The notes beneath the pieces are model-generated. The model made no database searches, had not been told where the DNA came from, and worked only from the letters and a program-made list of their open reading frames with translations. From positions 3,429,049-3,493,048 of the forward strand of contig RPFO01000448.1 of assembly GCA_009746045.1 (NCBI GenBank): a stretch of 64,000 nt of DNA, in the 5' to 3' direction. The stretch comes from Mesostigma viride (Eukaryota > Streptophyta > Mesostigmatophyceae > Mesostigmatales > Mesostigmataceae). This document shows, piece after piece, positions 22,357-31,711 of this stretch. Position numbers and translations under genes: made by a program. The stretch's first letter is position 1; each line of letters starts with the position of its first letter.

Positions 22357-24105
22357 ATGGATCCAGTGGGTGGAGATATGTCGCCTATACCTACCAATAA
22401 TAATAATAATAATACTACTAATAACATTAACAATAACAATACTCGTGGTAACCGACGGGACTCCTTGGAAACGGTACACCATCTCACTCCTCAAGGTATT
22501 CTGCGTACCTCACCGCCTTCTCCTGTTGCTGGTGGTCGCCGTCGTCCCTCAATTACCCCACCTACCTATGAACAACGTATTTCCCAAGTCAGATTTAGTG
22601 AGGAACCTTCTTTCGTTGTGAACCAGGCCCCTGCCCCTTCTGCAACCTTGGCTCACCCCTCCAGCAGGTCCTCACACACTAACAATGCTCCTAGGCCTCC
22701 TTCCCACCCTGTGCCTTCAATGCCTGCTATTAACACGGGTCGTACCTCGGCCCCTGTCGGCCCTTCTGGGCGCCCTAGTGCAGTCCCCTTTTTCCCACCT
22801 GCTTCCTGGTCCTACCCTGAGACGGCCTATGAGGCTGCCCAGGTTCCTACCCGTGTGGCTGATTTAGAAGTTAATAATGATTTCAGTACCATGCCCCTAG
22901 ATGATAGGAATTATGATCATTTTGCCTATTCCTCTCTTCGTGAGCAATATACTGTCCCCTTCTCCTATGGGCACCATCCGGAAACGGTGGCTCCCTCTAG
23001 ACCCCTACCCAAGACTTTTCCTATCCCTTCCTTCTATCCCGCTTATGTAGCAGTGGAAGATAGTGGCCCTATGGGAAAAACTGATTCTTCTAATCCCCCT
23101 AAGCCTCCTGCTCTTCCCCTCTTTGCCAACCTTCCTAAGCTGGATGTCAAGTCTACCCCTCAACAGTTTTTCACCTTCATTATGTTGCTCACCCAGAACA
23201 CAGAGTCCTGGCAGAACCACAATAGGTGGCGCCTCTCTGATGCTGTACTAGTTCCTCATTATCTTACTACCTGCATTACTCCTGAACTTGCTAACCTCAT
23301 CCAGTGTGAGTCTCTTGCCTCTCATGCCTACCCAAACTCTGTAGCAGAATTGTTCAAGCGTTTAGAGAACCATTTAGTCCCTCCCGATGCAGATTGGCAG
23401 GATAGATTATCCTTTGGCACCTTGCAGCAGGGTACCAAGTCCTTCAAAGAATATATGAAAGAGTTTGATGCTCAGATGGTACGAATTAGGGATTTGTCGG
23501 GTGCAGAAGTACGTGCTCGCTTCCTTCAGGGCCTCAGTAGACCCTTATTGCGTGAAGTCAAGCGCCAGTTCTCTGCCTACCGTTTTACTGACCTGCCCCT
23601 CAAGCATGTGCGTCAGCATCTTTTACGAGTAGCAGATTTCTTCTCCACACCTTCTCTTCCTACCCGTTCCCGTATTAATAATATAAGCCTTACCCCTGAG
23701 GAGGAAAACTCCTATGTAGAAGAATTAGATATCTGTGTGACTGACCTTTCAGCTCTGGATGTCTCTCATATTACCTGCTATCATTGTAAGGAAGTAGGTC
23801 ACCTTAAACGTGAATGCCCCAAGTTCCTTTCGGGTGCTCCCCCTCATCCCGACGCTCGCCCTCCTCGTACCCCTCAGCGTGCTCCTATTCGTCCCACTTC
23901 AGGACGCATTCCTTCAGCTACCCCTAGTAGGCTGAATGCTGTGCAGACAGGATCCCCAGGGTTCCCCTATGATAATCAGGCTCCCGCACCCTCTTCAATC
24001 CCTCGTGACCCTCCAGCAGTGGCTTTTCCGCCAGGGTCTTCTTCGGGGTTCGTTCCTATGGATTTGGGGGGGAGGGGGAACAGTAGGCCTGTCAGCCGGG
24101 GGTAA
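22357..24105 (+). CDS. gag: Gag polyprotein with zinc knuckle
   Basis: The 582-residue protein has an Asn-rich start, a Pro/Ser-rich region (residues 20-230), a capsid-like Retrotrans_gag region (about 260-420; WRLSDAVLVPHYL and FKEYMKEFDAQMVRIRDL) and a CCHC knuckle, C474-x2-C477-x4-H482-x4-C487. It should form the virus-like particle and bind genomic RNA. A pyrimidine-rich stretch ends in AG directly before the ATG, a possible 3' splice site that would make Gag the first ORF of a spliced RNA. The last 170 bases overlap pol in another frame. Confidence 0.92.
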   Translation: MDPVGGDMSPIPTNNNNNNTTNNINNNNTRGNRRDSLETVHHLTPQGILRTSPPSPVAGGRRRPSITPPTYEQRISQVRFSEEPSFVVNQAPAPSATLAHPSSRSSHTNNAPRPPSHPVPSMPAINTGRTSAPVGPSGRPSAVPFFPPASWSYPETAYEAAQVPTRVADLEVNNDFSTMPLDDRNYDHFAYSSLREQYTVPFSYGHHPETVAPSRPLPKTFPIPSFYPAYVAVEDSGPMGKTDSSNPPKPPALPLFANLPKLDVKSTPQQFFTFIMLLTQNTESWQNHNRWRLSDAVLVPHYLTTCITPELANLIQCESLASHAYPNSVAELFKRLENHLVPPDADWQDRLSFGTLQQGTKSFKEYMKEFDAQMVRIRDLSGAEVRARFLQGLSRPLLREVKRQFSAYRFTDLPLKHVRQHLLRVADFFSTPSLPTRSRINNISLTPEEENSYVEELDICVTDLSALDVSHITCYHCKEVGHLKRECPKFLSGAPPHPDARPPRTPQRAPIRPTSGRIPSATPSRLNAVQTGSPGFPYDNQAPAPSSIPRDPPAVAFPPGSSSGFVPMDLGGRGNSRPVSRG

Positions 24106-27100
24106 CCTGGACAGGTCCTTAGATAGTACCCCAGATATTAATTTTTGCTTGCCTGTTTTTATAACCTCTGTAGGAGCTGAATCATCCCTACCACTACGTG
24201 TGCGTCCTCTTATGTTCTTGAATGGTGGTTTAACCGTCCCTCACACTGTTGTAGACCCCTTCTTGCATGCTGATGAACTCTTGAATGTCTCTGTGTTGGT
24301 AGATAGCGGTGCGGCTAGCTCCTTTGTGAGCGAGGCCCTAGTTAGACGTTTAGGACTAGTCCCTACCCCTCACACCAAACCCGTTACTGTTCATTATGCT
24401 GATGGTCGCACCAGTCATTCCCCGGGTACGGTGTCCCTTCCCATGGTTATACAAGGACGTACTGTCAACCTGACGGCCACTATAGGCCCTATCACTACCG
24501 CTGATGTATTACTAGGATTAGATTGGCACCAGGATAATAAGATTACTATTAATTATGATACCATGGTCATTTGGTTTCCAGATAGCTCTTACTGGGTACC
24601 TGAACGTCATTATAGATTGGAAAATTTATCCTTGGTAGATATTACTCCTCCTACACCTGTTGATCCTCCTGTAAGACCTATACCTGAAGTAATAATGTCA
24701 AATGACGAATTACGTTCTGAATTAAAGCAAAATGGATACCTATTATGTATGTTCCTTCAGTTAGAAGTACAACAGATACCTAGCACTAACAATAGTGTGG
24801 ATATAGATGTAAATACAGTGGATACAATAGGAGTAGGATTTACTGAAAATGAAATAGTAAGATACATGGCTGTGATAGATTCCTCAAAAGTATTTGAAGA
24901 AAAGACTCCTTCTTATCCTCCTCCTCGTTCTGTTTTACACCGTGTAGTTATCAAGGACGGTGCAGTTCCTACGCACTCTCCGATGTATAGAATGGGCCCT
25001 ACCGAGTTAAAGGAACTAAAACAGATTTTAGTGTCATTATTAGAAGCAGGATTGATAGAGCCTAGTAACTCCCCCTACTCAGCTGGTGTCCTGTTAGTTC
25101 CTAAGCCAAATGGCAAGTTTCGCCTAGTTACTGATTATAGGAAGTTGAATGATATTACTGTGAAATCTAAATACCCTCTACCTCGTATTGACGATATATT
25201 TAATAAGGTTAAAGGTTCCACTTGTTTCACAGTACTGGATTGTGCGGATGGTTTTTGGCAGTTGCGGATAGCTCCTGAGGATTGCCATAAAACCGCCTTT
25301 GCTACCCCTTTTGGTCATTACCAGTTTAGAGTAGCGGCTATGGGACTCTGTAACTCGCCTGCCTCTTTTCAAATGTTAATGAATGAAGTGCTTAGACCTG
25401 TTATGGGAAATTCTCATCTTCCTCAGGTGTCCTCTGATCTAAAGGATCCCTCCTTCTCCTCTGTTTCTTTATCTGAGCATGACCGTTCTTGTGCTCAAGC
25501 TTACTTAGATGATATTCTTATTTACTCTCCTGATTTTGAAACGCACCTACGTGATTTAAAGAAAGTATTAGAAATAATGGCTGAAAATTCTTTGTGGGCG
25601 CGCCGTGCTAAAGTGCGTTCGGGTAGGAGTGTCCCATTTTTAGGGCACGTTCTGTCAGATGCCGGGGTCGCTACCGACCCGGATAAAACTAAGTCAATTC
25701 AGGAATGGCCTACTCCTACCGACGTTAAAGGTGTACGTAGTTTCCTAGGAATTGCTTCTTACTATAGGCGTTTTATCCCGCGTTTCGCCACTATAGCAGC
25801 CCCTATTAATCATTTATTAAAGAAGGATATCCCCTTTGTTTGGAGTAGTGAGTGTCAGTCTGCTTTTCAGTGCCTAAAATCCCTACTCCTTTCCCCTCCT
25901 GTACTCATCCTACCGGATACTACTAAACCCTTTGTTGTGGCTACAGATGCTAGTAAAGTAGCTATAGGTGGTGTCCTTCTCCAGGATCAGGGTCAGGGCT
26001 TACAGCCAATTGAATATATCTCTAGGACAATGCTCCCTGCGGAGCGTAACTATCCCGTCCACCAGCAGGAACTCTTAGCGGTGGTGTATTGTTGCCACGC
26101 GTGGCAGCACTTCCTTAAAGGTGCTCAATTTGATGTCTGCCTGAATGAACCCTGTGAGCTAGATCCTTATAGGTTAGTTATCCAAACGGATCATCGTCCC
26201 CTTACCCATCTTCTCTCCCAACCCAACCTTACCCCTCGGCAAGCGCGCTGGATGGAATTTTTAGCACAGTTTTCCCCTTTTAAACTTCAGTATGTCAAGG
26301 GTGTAGATAACATAGTACCAGATGCACTCTCTCGTCGTGCAGACTATTCCTTCTTCGAGGACCTTGATGTTCTCAATATTACTCTAGTTCCTACTACTAT
26401 GGGTGTAACCCCTTATGGTGAACTACCTGATGATGATTCCTATGCCTACCTCTTTCATACAGCTGTTCGCATGCCTGATCTCCTTTCTCACGTAGGACTC
26501 TCTCTCCCGTGTGAGGCCCTTCCTGTGGCCTCGGTGGGGGGGGAGGGGAAAAATAAAATTTCTATACCGCTTAGCCATATAGCGACTAGGTCAGGAAAGT
26601 CTTATGAAAACGTAGTCCCCCTAGGACCTCCCCTTCTCTTCGGCAAGGCGGTAGGAGATCTCTTTAAACCTGTTCTGGATACTTCTGTAGCGATGCCTAC
26701 CTCTGATCTTGAACGCCTTATTAGTAGATTTACGGCCACTGAGCCGGAAGCATTAGCTGCCATTGCTGCACATCCCCAACAATTAGGCAAGCACCCTTGT
26801 AAATTTGTAGGTGGGTTTTTATATGTGCAGATAGCAGATTCTCCCCCTCAATGGCGCCTGTATGTCCCTCCTATCTGTCGCTCCTCCTTGCTCTTTGAGT
26901 TGCATGACTTAGCTGCTCACCAGGGTGGTAAACGGGTACGGGACCTAGTAGCCCGCTCTTATTACTGGCCTTCCCTTTATAAGGATGTGGATGAGTATGT
27001 TAGAACTTGTCAATCTTGCCAGGAAATGAAACCCAATAATGTAGGACAGATAGCAGAACCTAGGACCTTGCCTGACCCTATCATGCCTTGGGATTCTATC

Positions 27101-28219
27101 ATGATGGATTTTGTAGGACCTTTTAGAAAGAATGATAGGGGCAATGCCCAAATCCTTGTGTTCATAGATCGTTTTACTCGTATGTGCCATCTTGTGCCGT
27201 GTCCTTTAGAACTCACCGCACGTGATTGCGCACGCCTATACCTCAATAATGTATATAGATATCATGGATTGAGTAGGCAGTTTATTAGTGATAAGGATAA
27301 ATTATTTACCTCAGATTTTTGGCAGCAGTTTTTCGCTGCCATCGGTACCAAGGTTACCTACGGTACTGCCTACCACTCCTCCTCCTCTCATTTAGTAGAG
27401 CGTCTTAATAGAGTAGTAGAAGAAGCGCTTAGGCACTATGTTAATGGCTCGGGTAGTGATTGGGAGGATTATTTATGTTTGGTAGAGTTCTCCCTCAACA
27501 ATTGTCCCCAAGCTGCGCATGGATATACGCCCTTCTTCTTAGATACTGGGAGACAGCCCCTTACCCCTACCTCTCTCTTAGCTAGTCCTCTACGGGACAA
27601 GGATGATGTGTCCCGAGATACTGTAGAAGGTGTACAGTCCTTACTAGATAGAATGAAAACTGCTCATGACCACGCGATCTCAGGGTATCAAAAAGCTCAG
27701 GCTAAGTACCTTGCTAGGTTGCGTGCCTCCTTAGATAGACGAGCACCTGAGATAGAAGTAGGAGATCTAGTATTAGTAGAAGGCCCCCGTGTTGGCCGTT
27801 TTGCTCATAAGTTTGAAGCAGAACTGAAGGTCAAACTTAGGCCTGCCTTCTTAGGACCCTTCCATGTGTTGTCTAGGGTAGGAAATTTCTTGTATAAGGT
27901 CGATATCCCTACCTCTTGGCAAACGCATTCAAACACCTTCCATAGGAGCCAGCTTAAACTGTACCACCCTAGTACGTTCGCTGGCAGGGAGTTAGCGCCT
28001 GCCCCTTTAGAGCATAATCCTGACACTGGGGAAGTAGAAGACGAAGTAGAAAGCATCGTGGCCCATCGAGATATCAAAAAGGGCCGCGGTACCCAGCGTC
28101 AGTATAAAGTGAAGTGGATGTATGCTCGTAGTGAAGTAGATAAGGTTTGGTATACGGAGAGTGAGCTAGATGGGTGTAGTCGCCTGCTGCAGGAATATAA
28201 AACCCTGCACAAGCTCTAG
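23936..28219 (+). CDS. pol: Pol polyprotein: protease, RT, RNase H, integrase, chromodomain
   Basis: In the open frame (1427 residues from its first Met) the domains follow the Ty3/gypsy order. Protease active site: D123-S-G-A. RT: FRLVTDYRKLND, DCADGFWQLRIAP and catalytic Y523-L-D525-D526. RNase H: D671, E712, D752, D796. Integrase: zinc-binding H...H...C..C, then D1058, D1119 and E1155 with 35 residues between the last two, and a GPF/Y-like module (FLGPFHVL). Carboxy end: a chromodomain with VESIVAHRDIKKGR, YKVKWMY and VWYTESEL, which in chromoviruses directs integration to modified chromatin. No stop interrupts it. It is probably made as a Gag-Pol fusion by +1 frameshifting, so the first Met is unlikely to be the real start. 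Confidence 0.95.
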   Translation: MLCRQDPQGSPMIIRLPHPLQSLVTLQQWLFRQGLLRGSFLWIWGGGGTVGLSAGGNLDRSLDSTPDINFCLPVFITSVGAESSLPLRVRPLMFLNGGLTVPHTVVDPFLHADELLNVSVLVDSGAASSFVSEALVRRLGLVPTPHTKPVTVHYADGRTSHSPGTVSLPMVIQGRTVNLTATIGPITTADVLLGLDWHQDNKITINYDTMVIWFPDSSYWVPERHYRLENLSLVDITPPTPVDPPVRPIPEVIMSNDELRSELKQNGYLLCMFLQLEVQQIPSTNNSVDIDVNTVDTIGVGFTENEIVRYMAVIDSSKVFEEKTPSYPPPRSVLHRVVIKDGAVPTHSPMYRMGPTELKELKQILVSLLEAGLIEPSNSPYSAGVLLVPKPNGKFRLVTDYRKLNDITVKSKYPLPRIDDIFNKVKGSTCFTVLDCADGFWQLRIAPEDCHKTAFATPFGHYQFRVAAMGLCNSPASFQMLMNEVLRPVMGNSHLPQVSSDLKDPSFSSVSLSEHDRSCAQAYLDDILIYSPDFETHLRDLKKVLEIMAENSLWARRAKVRSGRSVPFLGHVLSDAGVATDPDKTKSIQEWPTPTDVKGVRSFLGIASYYRRFIPRFATIAAPINHLLKKDIPFVWSSECQSAFQCLKSLLLSPPVLILPDTTKPFVVATDASKVAIGGVLLQDQGQGLQPIEYISRTMLPAERNYPVHQQELLAVVYCCHAWQHFLKGAQFDVCLNEPCELDPYRLVIQTDHRPLTHLLSQPNLTPRQARWMEFLAQFSPFKLQYVKGVDNIVPDALSRRADYSFFEDLDVLNITLVPTTMGVTPYGELPDDDSYAYLFHTAVRMPDLLSHVGLSLPCEALPVASVGGEGKNKISIPLSHIATRSGKSYENVVPLGPPLLFGKAVGDLFKPVLDTSVAMPTSDLERLISRFTATEPEALAAIAAHPQQLGKHPCKFVGGFLYVQIADSPPQWRLYVPPICRSSLLFELHDLAAHQGGKRVRDLVARSYYWPSLYKDVDEYVRTCQSCQEMKPNNVGQIAEPRTLPDPIMPWDSIMMDFVGPFRKNDRGNAQILVFIDRFTRMCHLVPCPLELTARDCARLYLNNVYRYHGLSRQFISDKDKLFTSDFWQQFFAAIGTKVTYGTAYHSSSSHLVERLNRVVEEALRHYVNGSGSDWEDYLCLVEFSLNNCPQAAHGYTPFFLDTGRQPLTPTSLLASPLRDKDDVSRDTVEGVQSLLDRMKTAHDHAISGYQKAQAKYLARLRASLDRRAPEIEVGDLVLVEGPRVGRFAHKFEAELKVKLRPAFLGPFHVLSRVGNFLYKVDIPTSWQTHSNTFHRSQLKLYHPSTFAGRELAPAPLEHNPDTGEVEDEVESIVAHRDIKKGRGTQRQYKVKWMYARSEVDKVWYTESELDGCSRLLQEYKTLHKL
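24059..24084 (+). promoter_or_regulatory. Candidate +1 frameshift region between gag and pol
   Basis: Gag is in frame 1 and Pol in frame 2 (window coordinates), so a net +1 shift within the overlap is needed. The overlap ends with a run of seven G, A and five G, where slippage is plausible. No classical Ty3-type site was recognised, so the exact site is unknown. The same purine run could also act as a central polypurine tract. Confidence 0.35.
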
Positions 28220-28265
28220 TCGTAGGCCTTCTCCTCTCTTATGTTATGTCTGCTGTCGACGGGTG

Positions 28266-28295
28266 GTTGGTTGTCCCCTCCCCTCCGCAGCCGTC
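28266..28295 (+). promoter_or_regulatory. Candidate 3' splice site before the post-pol ORF
   Basis: TTGTCCCCTCCCCTCCGCAG ends at 28290, five bases before the ATG at 28296. A pyrimidine tract plus CAG here fits expression of the downstream ORF from a spliced subgenomic RNA, with the CAG/GTGCGT donor at 21861. This is an inference from sequence only. Confidence 0.4.
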
Positions 28296-29912
28296 ATGAC
28301 AGAGCCTACCCCTCCGGCTGAGAGCCCGCTGCCGTCCCTGCCCCTACCGGACCCTGAGCTGTATTTCGAGGCCCTTCCGGGCCGTTGGGTGTCGCGATCA
28401 TGTTACCGGGGTGGCGTTGTGCAGCCGGCCCTTCAGGCCCAACATGCGAGCTTAGTCAGGGCGGCCCTCTTCGGGGTCACGTGGTATGGTCCTTCCCCTG
28501 ATGAGCCGCACCAGCTTGTCCTGCACGGTTTCGATGATGCCGGACACTGTTTGTTGGGGTGTGGTTCCAGCTGTCCCGCCTTGGGGCAGATAGATGCGGT
28601 TCTCCGGTGTTGCCGTGTGTTCTCCTACCTCTCCACTCCTGTGGGCCGTACCTGCCTACGGGAGGTGTTCCCGTGGCTTCCAGCTGAGGGTGATGCTGAG
28701 GTAGACGAGAACCCCTGCGACCTTTTACGGGCCGTAGAGTTCATGGAGATAGCTGATCAGTCGGCGGGACTAGCGGTTAGTGGTCCTACCCCTTCGGGCG
28801 CCCCAGCCGAGGTACATTATACTCCAGATTATTCTGCCTCGAGCGCTGCGTCCGCCTCCTCGGTGTCTGTCCCTCCCTCTCCGGTCCCGTCGTCCCCTCG
28901 GTCGACCCGGGATGTCGCAGTGGAGCCTACCCCTTCGGGTTTGCCTGATCCTCTTTCGGCGACGGTCTCGGCTATGCAGGCTCAGATCCAGTCTTTGACC
29001 ACGGCGTTTGGGGCCTTCCTTGCGGCCCAGGCGCAGGTCCCGGCCACGCCGGCTGGATCCGCGCCCCCTACCCCTTCTGTCGCCCCGGCGACTACGGCTT
29101 CGCCCGCGCCCCCGCCTGCGCCCGCGGTCGCTGTGGTTCCGGCGGCTCCTGCGACTCCTGCTGCCTCTGCGCCTGTTACCGCTCTACCTGCGCCTACGCG
29201 GGAGTCTCCTGCCCCTGTTAGCTCGCCCTCCGTCGCTGCTTCCGAGCCTCCTCCCGCTCAGGCGCAGACGTCGCGGGGTTTCTTTGGCGATACTAGCGGC
29301 TTCCCAGACTTTGGGAGGGTGGTCCTCCGCAGAGGATTCCGGTTCCTGACTGGGGCCTGGATGGTAGTCAATCTTATGCAGGACTGCCTGTCCCTACGGG
29401 CCCCATTTTCAACATGTGGCCTGAGGGTGCACCGGCAACGGAGACCGGCGCGCCTGCGTCGTTGGTGGGTCCGTCACGGCCCTCTCTGGCTTCAGGTCCG
29501 GCGCGACCTCCTGTTTTACCAGTGCCCCCTGCGTCGGTGTCGGCTCCTGCCCCTGCGTCAGCCCCTGCTCCGGTCCCTCCTCCTTCGGCCTCGCGGTCTT
29601 TGGCCGCGGTTGTTCGGTCCACCGGTCAGGATCCTCGCGCCACCCGCGCTGCCGATTCCCTCAGGGAGTTGTCCCAGGGTGATCGGGACAGGGCTCCTTC
29701 TGTGGTGCACGCGACGCCGGAGTCGCGTGACACGCCCATTCCGGGGTATGGTATGTCCGCACTCGCCTGCCGACAGTGTGACCTGCCGCGCGCCTCTGCT
29801 GAGCTTGCCATCTCTCCCATGTCCTATGGGTTCTCCCAGGTGTGTCGGGCGCCCCGGGATCGTGGCCTACCCATTGAGACTGATCGGCCTCCGTTCGACA
29901 TGGTTATTTTAG
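28296..29912 (+). CDS. ORF4: post-pol protein of unknown function
   Basis: The first ATG after the putative splice site opens a frame beginning MTEPTPPAESPLP. An ordered Cys-containing start (CLLGCGSSCPALGQ, then a Leu-rich region) is followed by a long Pro/Ala/Ser-rich linker and one short helical segment near SATVSAMQAQIQSLTTAFG. After about 29310 the protein turns Arg/Trp-rich and loses this character, while the frame starting near 29312 takes it up. I therefore think the true product shifts frame there, to a total near 770 residues. No signal peptide or clear membrane span is seen, so I do not call it an envelope protein. Confidence 0.55.
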   Translation: MTEPTPPAESPLPSLPLPDPELYFEALPGRWVSRSCYRGGVVQPALQAQHASLVRAALFGVTWYGPSPDEPHQLVLHGFDDAGHCLLGCGSSCPALGQIDAVLRCCRVFSYLSTPVGRTCLREVFPWLPAEGDAEVDENPCDLLRAVEFMEIADQSAGLAVSGPTPSGAPAEVHYTPDYSASSAASASSVSVPPSPVPSSPRSTRDVAVEPTPSGLPDPLSATVSAMQAQIQSLTTAFGAFLAAQAQVPATPAGSAPPTPSVAPATTASPAPPPAPAVAVVPAAPATPAASAPVTALPAPTRESPAPVSSPSVAASEPPPAQAQTSRGFFGDTSGFPDFGRVVLRRGFRFLTGAWMVVNLMQDCLSLRAPFSTCGLRVHRQRRPARLRRWWVRHGPLWLQVRRDLLFYQCPLRRCRLLPLRQPLLRSLLLRPRGLWPRLFGPPVRILAPPALPIPSGSCPRVIGTGLLLWCTRRRSRVTRPFRGMVCPHSPADSVTCRAPLLSLPSLPCPMGSPRCVGRPGIVAYPLRLIGLRSTWLF

Positions 29913-30607
29913 CTGATCCGGTGTTCGAGGGTGAGATCCTGGTCCGGCGCGTCCTGTATCGCTGGGCGAGGCGCCACAACGACTTGGACACCTACGGTGG
30001 GTTTCAGTGGGCTTACCCTCCCCCTCTGGGCATTATGGCTTCGGATGCCCTTACAGTAGAGTTTCCTGCGGTGCCGGGTGCGGCGTACACTACGGTCCTC
30101 CAGCCCATCCTTGAGTGGGATGCCCGCCGCCCGGCGCCTATCCCGGGCCAGGGTCTAGACTCCCGCGGTCACCCTCCTCCTCGTGCCAGCGACTACCTAG
30201 AGACATTCGGGTCGCGACAGTGTGTTCGTCGGTGGCGCTCCCGCGAGGTTCGGCACATCCGGTTGTGGCCGTCCAACGTGGAGCCCCTGGTGGACCTGTT
30301 CTTCCCGACGGGTCTGCGCCCTCGGATTCGGTATCATTGCCTCCTCCTGCGGGCCCTTTGCCTGATCGCGGTAGAGCCTTTCCTTCGCCTCTTTGCCTGT
30401 GGCTTTCTGGACTGGGCCCGTGGCCAGGTCGTCCTCACGCAGCATAGGTATTACTGGGCCTTCCTGGGCCTCTTTCCTGACGGCGTGTGGGCCGATGTTT
30501 TCCTCACTGTAGATAGGCATGACAATGTTGAGGATGTGGCTCACTACCAGGCCTACCTGGAGGTCCTGCTGGCCTCTCGTGGCACTTACCAGACGGATGG
30601 CCACTAG
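29414..30607 (+). CDS. ORF5: continuation frame of the post-pol protein
   Basis: The 397-residue frame (open from about 29312) continues the Pro/Ala/Ser-rich linker and then becomes ordered: CRQCDLPRASAELAISPMSY, FDMVILADPVFEGEILVRRV, a Trp/Arg-rich stretch and a hydrophobic Leu/Cys-rich segment near YHCLLLRALCLIAVEPFL. Relative to ORF4 the frame is -1. The junction could be programmed frameshifting, a small intron, an indel or an assembly error. I do not recognise the family. Confidence 0.5.
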   Translation: MWPEGAPATETGAPASLVGPSRPSLASGPARPPVLPVPPASVSAPAPASAPAPVPPPSASRSLAAVVRSTGQDPRATRAADSLRELSQGDRDRAPSVVHATPESRDTPIPGYGMSALACRQCDLPRASAELAISPMSYGFSQVCRAPRDRGLPIETDRPPFDMVILADPVFEGEILVRRVLYRWARRHNDLDTYGGFQWAYPPPLGIMASDALTVEFPAVPGAAYTTVLQPILEWDARRPAPIPGQGLDSRGHPPPRASDYLETFGSRQCVRRWRSREVRHIRLWPSNVEPLVDLFFPTGLRPRIRYHCLLLRALCLIAVEPFLRLFACGFLDWARGQVVLTQHRYYWAFLGLFPDGVWADVFLTVDRHDNVEDVAHYQAYLEVLLASRGTYQTDGH

Positions 30608-30970
30608 ATAGAGGGCCTTAGGCCCGACCTGAGGGTGTTGTCCCTCCGGTATGTAGAGTCGCCCTCATATTCTGGCCAGTTGGTTGGCTGTTCTTGGTCC
30701 TTAGCGCTGATGTGTTTACTCTGTGTGTCCTGCCCAGTGCCGTCCCCCCCGGCCAGGACTCCGTTCCAGGCAGTTAGGGGAACCTACCACCAGGCTTGGT
30801 GCTGGCTAACCCTACACCACCCGGCGTGGTGGTGGAGACCGTGTGAACTATTGGTGCTTTGTATCTGGGATGGTCTATCGATTGTGTTGGTGTGTGCTGG
30901 GTGCGTTAGGATTATTTTCCTACCCCTCTGGTTCCCTCCTCTCTGCGTAGGGAGAGGGCTCCCTACCTTT
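30608..30970 (+). other. Non-coding 3' internal region of the retrotransposon
   Basis: No open frame of note between ORF5 and the polypurine tract. Confidence 0.5.
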
Positions 30971-30983
30971 TGTGGGGGGGAGG
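30971..30983 (+). promoter_or_regulatory. Polypurine tract
   Basis: TGTGGGGGGGAGG lies directly before the 3' LTR, where plus-strand DNA synthesis is primed. Confidence 0.85.
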
Positions 30984-31554
30984 TGTTACGTCGCGTAACA
31001 ATTCGTTGTAGTTACGGACGTAAATTAGGTCCTTGGCCTCGGTTGTTCCTAGGTTACGTGCAGTTCTAGTTTGGACATGATTGTCCCCGTAACAGTACTG
31101 TGGTATAGTGGGTGCCTTTGGGCGCCGCGCCGCGTACTATATTAGTGGTCCTTATCCTTTTGTAGAATGTAGTGGACAGGCGTGCATCTGTGCACCTGCT
31201 TGTGTTTCTGTGTTTCTGCAGGCGAGGGCCAGGTCGGCCCGAGCCTGTTGGACCGTTGGTGACCATTTATGCACGTTCCACTCCTTGTGTGGTCACTCGG
31301 CGTGTGTTAAATGAATTAGCACATATTAGCTTGGGTCACGGCAGTTTAGTTGTGTTTCCTTCCTCTTTTCCTGGAGTAAACGGGTTTGATTAAATGGCCT
31401 ATGGCGTATTACAGTAGTACATATGTAAATGCATTGAGATCTGGTTCGTCTCGGTCGTCTTTCGCTAGGGGTGTAAATAGAAGCAGCCTCACTAGTTTAG
31501 GTAGTATCAGGACAGGTAGAGGTAGAGGTGGCGGCCGAGGCTTGCGGCGTAACA
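30984..31554 (+). repeat. 3' LTR
   Basis: 571 bp, apparently identical to the 5' LTR, with the same TG...CA ends. It is followed by CTCAA, the right half of the target duplication (31555-31559). Confidence 0.95.
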
Positions 31555-31711
31555 CTCAACCCCTATTACACAATGAGAATAAAGCAGGGAGGGTGCATTA
31601 GCTTCTCTCACTGCCACAGGAGGGCAGGCCACAGAGCACTCTCTCCACAGCCGGGTGCCGGGGCGCAACACCATGCATGTGGGTGCAATACAACCATGCA
31701 TTACCATAGCA

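Larger units (their letters stand above)
20773..31554 (+). mobile_element. Complete Ty3/gypsy chromovirus LTR retrotransposon (10.8 kb)
   Basis: The element has two 571 bp LTRs at an exact offset of 10,211 bp, TG...CA ends, a CTCAA 5 bp duplication and a G-rich polypurine tract before the 3' LTR. Internal ORFs in order are a hybrid-binding domain protein, Gag with a zinc knuckle, Pol (protease, RT, RNase H, integrase, chromodomain) and two overlapping ORFs of unknown function. Pol has no internal stop and all catalytic residues I checked are present. I find no difference between the LTRs by eye, so insertion was recent and the element may be active. Confidence 0.95.

Noticed and set aside
22370-22867. 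Small plus-strand frames inside gag
   Set aside because: They are shadows of the gag frame without independent features.
28296-30607. Envelope glycoprotein
   Set aside because: Position fits, but there is no signal peptide, clear membrane span or fusion peptide.
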